A stretch of DNA of 64,000 nucleotides, taken from positions 23,992-87,991 of the forward strand of contig NZ_JTHE03000015.1 in the NCBI RefSeq assembly GCF_000817775.3. Direction: 5' to 3'. The DNA is from Lyngbya confervoides BDU141951. Lineage in GTDB: Bacteria > Cyanobacteriota > Cyanobacteriia > Thermosynechococcales > Thermosynechococcaceae. The position numbers and the translations under genes were made by a program. The notes below the pieces were generated by a model, which had not been told where the DNA came from, ran no database searches, and was given only the letters and a program-made list of their open reading frames with translations. Numbering within the stretch: position 1 is the first letter of the stretch; each line of letters starts with the position of its first letter. This document shows, piece after piece, positions 61,452-64,000 of the stretch.

Positions 61452-62570
61452 CTAGGCTGCTTGGGGGTTGCACTGCTCGTTGCTTACCGATAAGGCCGTA
61501 CTGGAAGATCGCGGGGACAGCAGCGTGATAATTGCCTGTTCGCAGGGACTGAGACCGGAGGAAGAATCGGACAAAAATTGATCTAGCACCCTCAGGAGCG
61601 TTCCTTGACGGTATAGATTCCAGATTTCGGGATGAATATAGTATTTTTTACAGGTTGCAGGCCGATTTCCTAGCTGTTGGGCGGTTTGCTGAATGGCGAT
61701 GCGAATGCGCTGATCGCGGTCATCAGCGGTTTTGGCAGTTCCACAGTCCTCCTGTTCCCACAGGGCCTCCACCGCTCGCACCGTCCCAAACCAGGTCCGA
61801 AAGTCCTTCGCGGAAAACCCCTCGCCCATGACCTGCTGCAGATAGGCATTCACATCCCCAGATTCAACGCGCTGGCACTGACCCTGGGCATCTCGATACT
61901 GAAACAGCACATGCCCCGGCAACTCTTGACAGTGGCGCAGAATTTTAGCCAGCGCAGCGTCTTGAATTTCTATATCATGCTCAACGCCGCTCTTTCCGCA
62001 GAACTGAAATCGGATTGCTGACTGCGCCAAAGCAAGGTGGCGATCGCGCAGAGTGGTTAGCCCAAAGGACTGATTGGTCTGGGCATAGGCTTCGTTGCCA
62101 ATTCGAATCAGGGTGATCTCCAGCAAGTGCACCACCGTAGCAATTACCTGGACCCGCGATAGGCGAGGCTGGGTTAGATCTCGCTGCACCTGCTGTCTGA
62201 GTCGGGGCAGTCGTTCCCCAAAGATCACCACCCGATCAAATTTTGCCTGAGTGCGAATGCGTCGCCAGTGCTGATGGTAGCGATACTGTTTGCGGCCCTT
62301 GGCATCGCGTCCAGTGGCTTGAAGATGGCCCAGGGGAGAGGGGCAAATCCACACCTGAGTCCAGGCCGGGGGAATTTTGAGGGCCCGAATGCGATCGCGC
62401 GGGTCTGGGTCCGTAATTCGCTCCCCATTGACGTCATAGTAGGTAAAGCCCCGGCCCCATTTTTGGCGACGAATTCCGGGCTGGCGATCGCAAACATAAT
62501 GGAGTCCTGCAACCTGCGCCGCCCGGTGGGGCGGCAAATCTAGGGGGGATGGGGCGCAACTGTGGGCCAT
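61452..62570 (-). CDS. Type IB DNA topoisomerase
   Basis: 372 residues from ATG 62570 (a TTG at 62603 is in frame). RDAKGRKQYRYH, FQFCGKSGVEHDIEI, SAKDFRTW and CKKYYIHPEI with the catalytic Tyr are the bacterial/viral topoisomerase IB signature. It relaxes supercoils by a 3'-phosphotyrosyl intermediate. The enzyme is patchy in bacteria and frequent in desiccation- and radiation-tolerant lineages. Confidence 0.95.
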   Translation of the reverse strand: MAHSCAPSPLDLPPHRAAQVAGLHYVCDRQPGIRRQKWGRGFTYYDVNGERITDPDPRDRIRALKIPPAWTQVWICPSPLGHLQATGRDAKGRKQYRYHQHWRRIRTQAKFDRVVIFGERLPRLRQQVQRDLTQPRLSRVQVIATVVHLLEITLIRIGNEAYAQTNQSFGLTTLRDRHLALAQSAIRFQFCGKSGVEHDIEIQDAALAKILRHCQELPGHVLFQYRDAQGQCQRVESGDVNAYLQQVMGEGFSAKDFRTWFGTVRAVEALWEQEDCGTAKTADDRDQRIRIAIQQTAQQLGNRPATCKKYYIHPEIWNLYRQGTLLRVLDQFLSDSSSGLSPCEQAIITLLSPRSSSTALSVSNEQCNPQAA

Positions 62571-62852
62571 AGGATAGAAGGAAGATAATCCCCTGATTGC
62601 CAAAGGGATGACGAGATACTGTCTATTGAAGGGCTTCAGACCTCACCGATGCCTCTTCCCTTCGGAAGACTCTGACCCATCGGCCTGGCCTAATCGGGAG
62701 GAACTTTGCCAGTAGAGAGGCTGCAAGGGAATCCTTCTCGGGTTTGAGGCCGGGGACCTTACCCCTCCCTTGAATCTGCACCTAAAGAAAGATCCCCTAG
62801 GACGCTGACGGTTGTTAGGCTGCAATGGCTAACGACAGGAAATTTTAGCGCC

Positions 62853-63014
62853 ATGAATCAATATCAATGCAAGGTTTGTAACTATACCTATGACCCTGAA
62901 CAGGGCGATCCCGACTCCGGCATTGAGCCAGGCACTGCCTTTGCCGATCTCCCTGAGGATTGGGTCTGTCCCCAGTGCGGTGCTGAACAGTCTCAGTTTG
63001 AACCGGTCGACTAG
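62853..63014 (+). CDS. Rubredoxin
   Basis: 53 residues, ATG 62853 to TAG 63014. [14 protein letters not shown] and [15 protein letters not shown] supply the two CxxC knuckles (Cys 6, 9, 39, 42) that bind one iron. No membrane anchor, so this is a soluble rubredoxin and not the thylakoid RubA form. It is an electron carrier, often for oxygen or peroxide detoxification. It is followed by a glucose-dehydrogenase-like SDR. Confidence 0.96.
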   Translation: MNQYQCKVCNYTYDPEQGDPDSGIEPGTAFADLPEDWVCPQCGAEQSQFEPVD

Positions 63015-63061
63015 GGTGAAGCGGGTCTCAGTTTCATTTCCATTCTCCATTCCGCAGCCTG

Positions 63062-63117
63062 TTCAATAGGCACAATTCAATACGCACAGTTCAATACGCA
63101 CAATTCAATACGCACAA
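63062..63117. repeat. 4 x 14-base tandem repeat before an SDR start
   Basis: TTCAATAGGCACAA, TTCAATACGCACAG, then two copies of TTCAATACGCACAA, without gaps. The array ends 17 bases before the ATG at 63135, so it makes up most of the gene's leader. Confidence 0.95.
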
Positions 63118-63134
63118 TAGAGAAGCAATCAGCC

Positions 63135-63902
63135 ATGAAGCTCACTGGAAAAGTTGCCATCGTAACCGGCGGAAGTCGAGGTATTGGGGCTGCTATCTGC
63201 GATCGCCTGGCCAAAGCGGGAGCCGATGTTGTCATCAACTATCGATCCCACCAGGAGGGTGCCCAGGCTACCCTTGAGGCGGTCCAAAAGGCAGGTGCCT
63301 CGGGTCACATCGTCCAAGCTGACCTGAGCCAAGTTGAGAACATTCAGCGCCTAGTGGAGGAGAGCATTGAGCATTTTGGCAAGGTTGATATTTTGGTCAA
63401 CAATGCCGGACTTGAGAAGCGATCAGACTTCTGGGAAGTGACCGAAGCAGAGTATGATCTGGTGCTGAATGTGAATCTCAAGGCCGTCTTTTTTGCCTGT
63501 CAGGCCGTGGTGCGCCATTTCCGCGCCACTCAAAACCCCGGCCGCATCATTAATATCAGCTCTGTCCATGAAGAGCTGCCCTTCCCCCATTTCACCTCTT
63601 ACTGCGCCAGTAAGGGCGGCGTGCAGATGATTACTCGCAACCTAGCTGTGGAGCTAGGCGAGATGGGCATCACCGTTAACAATGTTTCCCCAGGGGCGAT
63701 CGCCACATCCATTAATCAAACGCTGCTGGATAACCCAGAAAAGCGCAAGCAGGTCACCCGTAATATCCCTCTGGGTCGCCTGGGAGATCCGGAAGACGTG
63801 GCGGGACTGGTCGCCTTTCTGGCCTCCGACGAGGCGAAATATGTCACTGGATCTACCTTCTATGTGGATGGCGGTCTGCTTTGGAATTACAAAGAGCAGT
63901 AA
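63135..63902 (+). CDS. Glucose 1-dehydrogenase-like SDR
   Basis: 255 residues. TGGSRGIGAAI cofactor motif, NNAGLEKRSDFWEV, SSVHEELPFPHFTSYCASKGG (catalytic Ser-Tyr-Lys with the SVHE typical of glucose 1-dehydrogenase) and YVTGSTFYVDGGL. It likely oxidises glucose to gluconolactone with NAD(P)+. Its leader is the 4 x 14-base repeat array. The window ends 98 bases after it with nothing further visible. Confidence 0.9.
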   Translation: MKLTGKVAIVTGGSRGIGAAICDRLAKAGADVVINYRSHQEGAQATLEAVQKAGASGHIVQADLSQVENIQRLVEESIEHFGKVDILVNNAGLEKRSDFWEVTEAEYDLVLNVNLKAVFFACQAVVRHFRATQNPGRIINISSVHEELPFPHFTSYCASKGGVQMITRNLAVELGEMGITVNNVSPGAIATSINQTLLDNPEKRKQVTRNIPLGRLGDPEDVAGLVAFLASDEAKYVTGSTFYVDGGLLWNYKEQ

Positions 63903-64000
63903 TCCATAAGGGGGAAATTCAGCGGGCTACCAATTTAAGGCGGGACAGTTTTGAGAAAAATGTATTTTTTGGGAGAGTGCTCTAACCAGGGTTGATCCTG

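Noticed and set aside
62640..62825. 60-codon minus-strand frame and possible leader RNA before rubredoxin
   Set aside because: Composition is not protein-like and no riboswitch core was recognised.
63062..63117. Tandem array considered as CRISPR
   Set aside because: Units of 14 bases abut without spacers and no cas gene is present.

Overview
This window is a stretch of cyanobacterial chromosome. The octamer GCGATCGC (HIP1) and its core occur throughout, inside and outside genes. Several families are cyanobacterial hallmarks: a cyAbrB regulator, a PAP/fibrillin protein, the Ycf49-type DUF2499 plus DUF3593 pair, an SbtA bicarbonate transporter, DUF4330, CsaB and an ETR1-type sensor kinase. Base composition is moderately G+C-rich. 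No rRNA, phage, insertion sequence or CRISPR array is visible, and the only tRNA is tRNA-Ser(GCT). I cannot name the species.

Layout. 0-7 kb: the 3' end of a TamB-like gene, an Lhr-type helicase, an AT-richer GMC oxidoreductase next to a decayed alpha/beta hydrolase, a fibrillin protein and the DUF2499/DUF3593 pair. 7.4-9.4 kb: an inorganic-carbon operon of SbtA, a PII-like protein and a Tat-exported beta-carbonic anhydrase. 9.6-23 kb: envelope and housekeeping genes (CsaB, M48 protease, DUF4330, tRNA-Ser, a sigma-like protein, SpoIID-like protein, cyAbrB, SbmA/BacA-like ABC exporter, ExoD, MreB, secreted and outer-membrane hypotheticals). 23.4-28.5 kb: an osmotic/membrane group with two MscS channels, an RCK potassium channel and a PlsC acyltransferase. 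28.5-36.2 kb: mixed, with DUF2237, an alpha/beta hydrolase, UvrB, SRPBCC and SDR genes. 36.4-50.6 kb: stress and envelope genes, with a Dps-ChaB operon, a NarL regulator with an ETR1-type histidine kinase, BrkB, CsbD-like and sll1863-like proteins, a 1017-residue protein with seven internal repeats, a CPA2 antiporter with USP domains and an SLH porin-like protein. 50.6-64 kb: carbohydrate, lipid and stress functions, with an MGDG-synthase-like glycosyltransferase, GH1 and GH13 glucosidases, DUF2945, photolyase, two SDRs, a second GMC oxidoreductase, topoisomerase IB and a 53-residue rubredoxin.

How it fits together. The strongest functional units are the carbon-uptake operon, the ethylene-receptor-like two-component pair, the two mechanosensitive channels beside a K+ channel, and a loose concentration of general-stress families (Dps, ChaB, CsbD, DUF2945, YghA-like SDR, photolyase, topoisomerase IB, antiporter). 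The last group suggests a surface or desiccation-exposed lifestyle, which is inference.

Beyond genes, four things stand out. Tandem micro-duplications with 10-16 base units, plus one direct repeat spaced 20 bases apart, recur in many unrelated gaps. The 450-base gap upstream of the ABC exporter is packed with perfect hairpins. A 16-base palindrome abuts the ribosome binding site of the antiporter. One convergent gene pair carries both of its stop codons in the arms of one inverted repeat.
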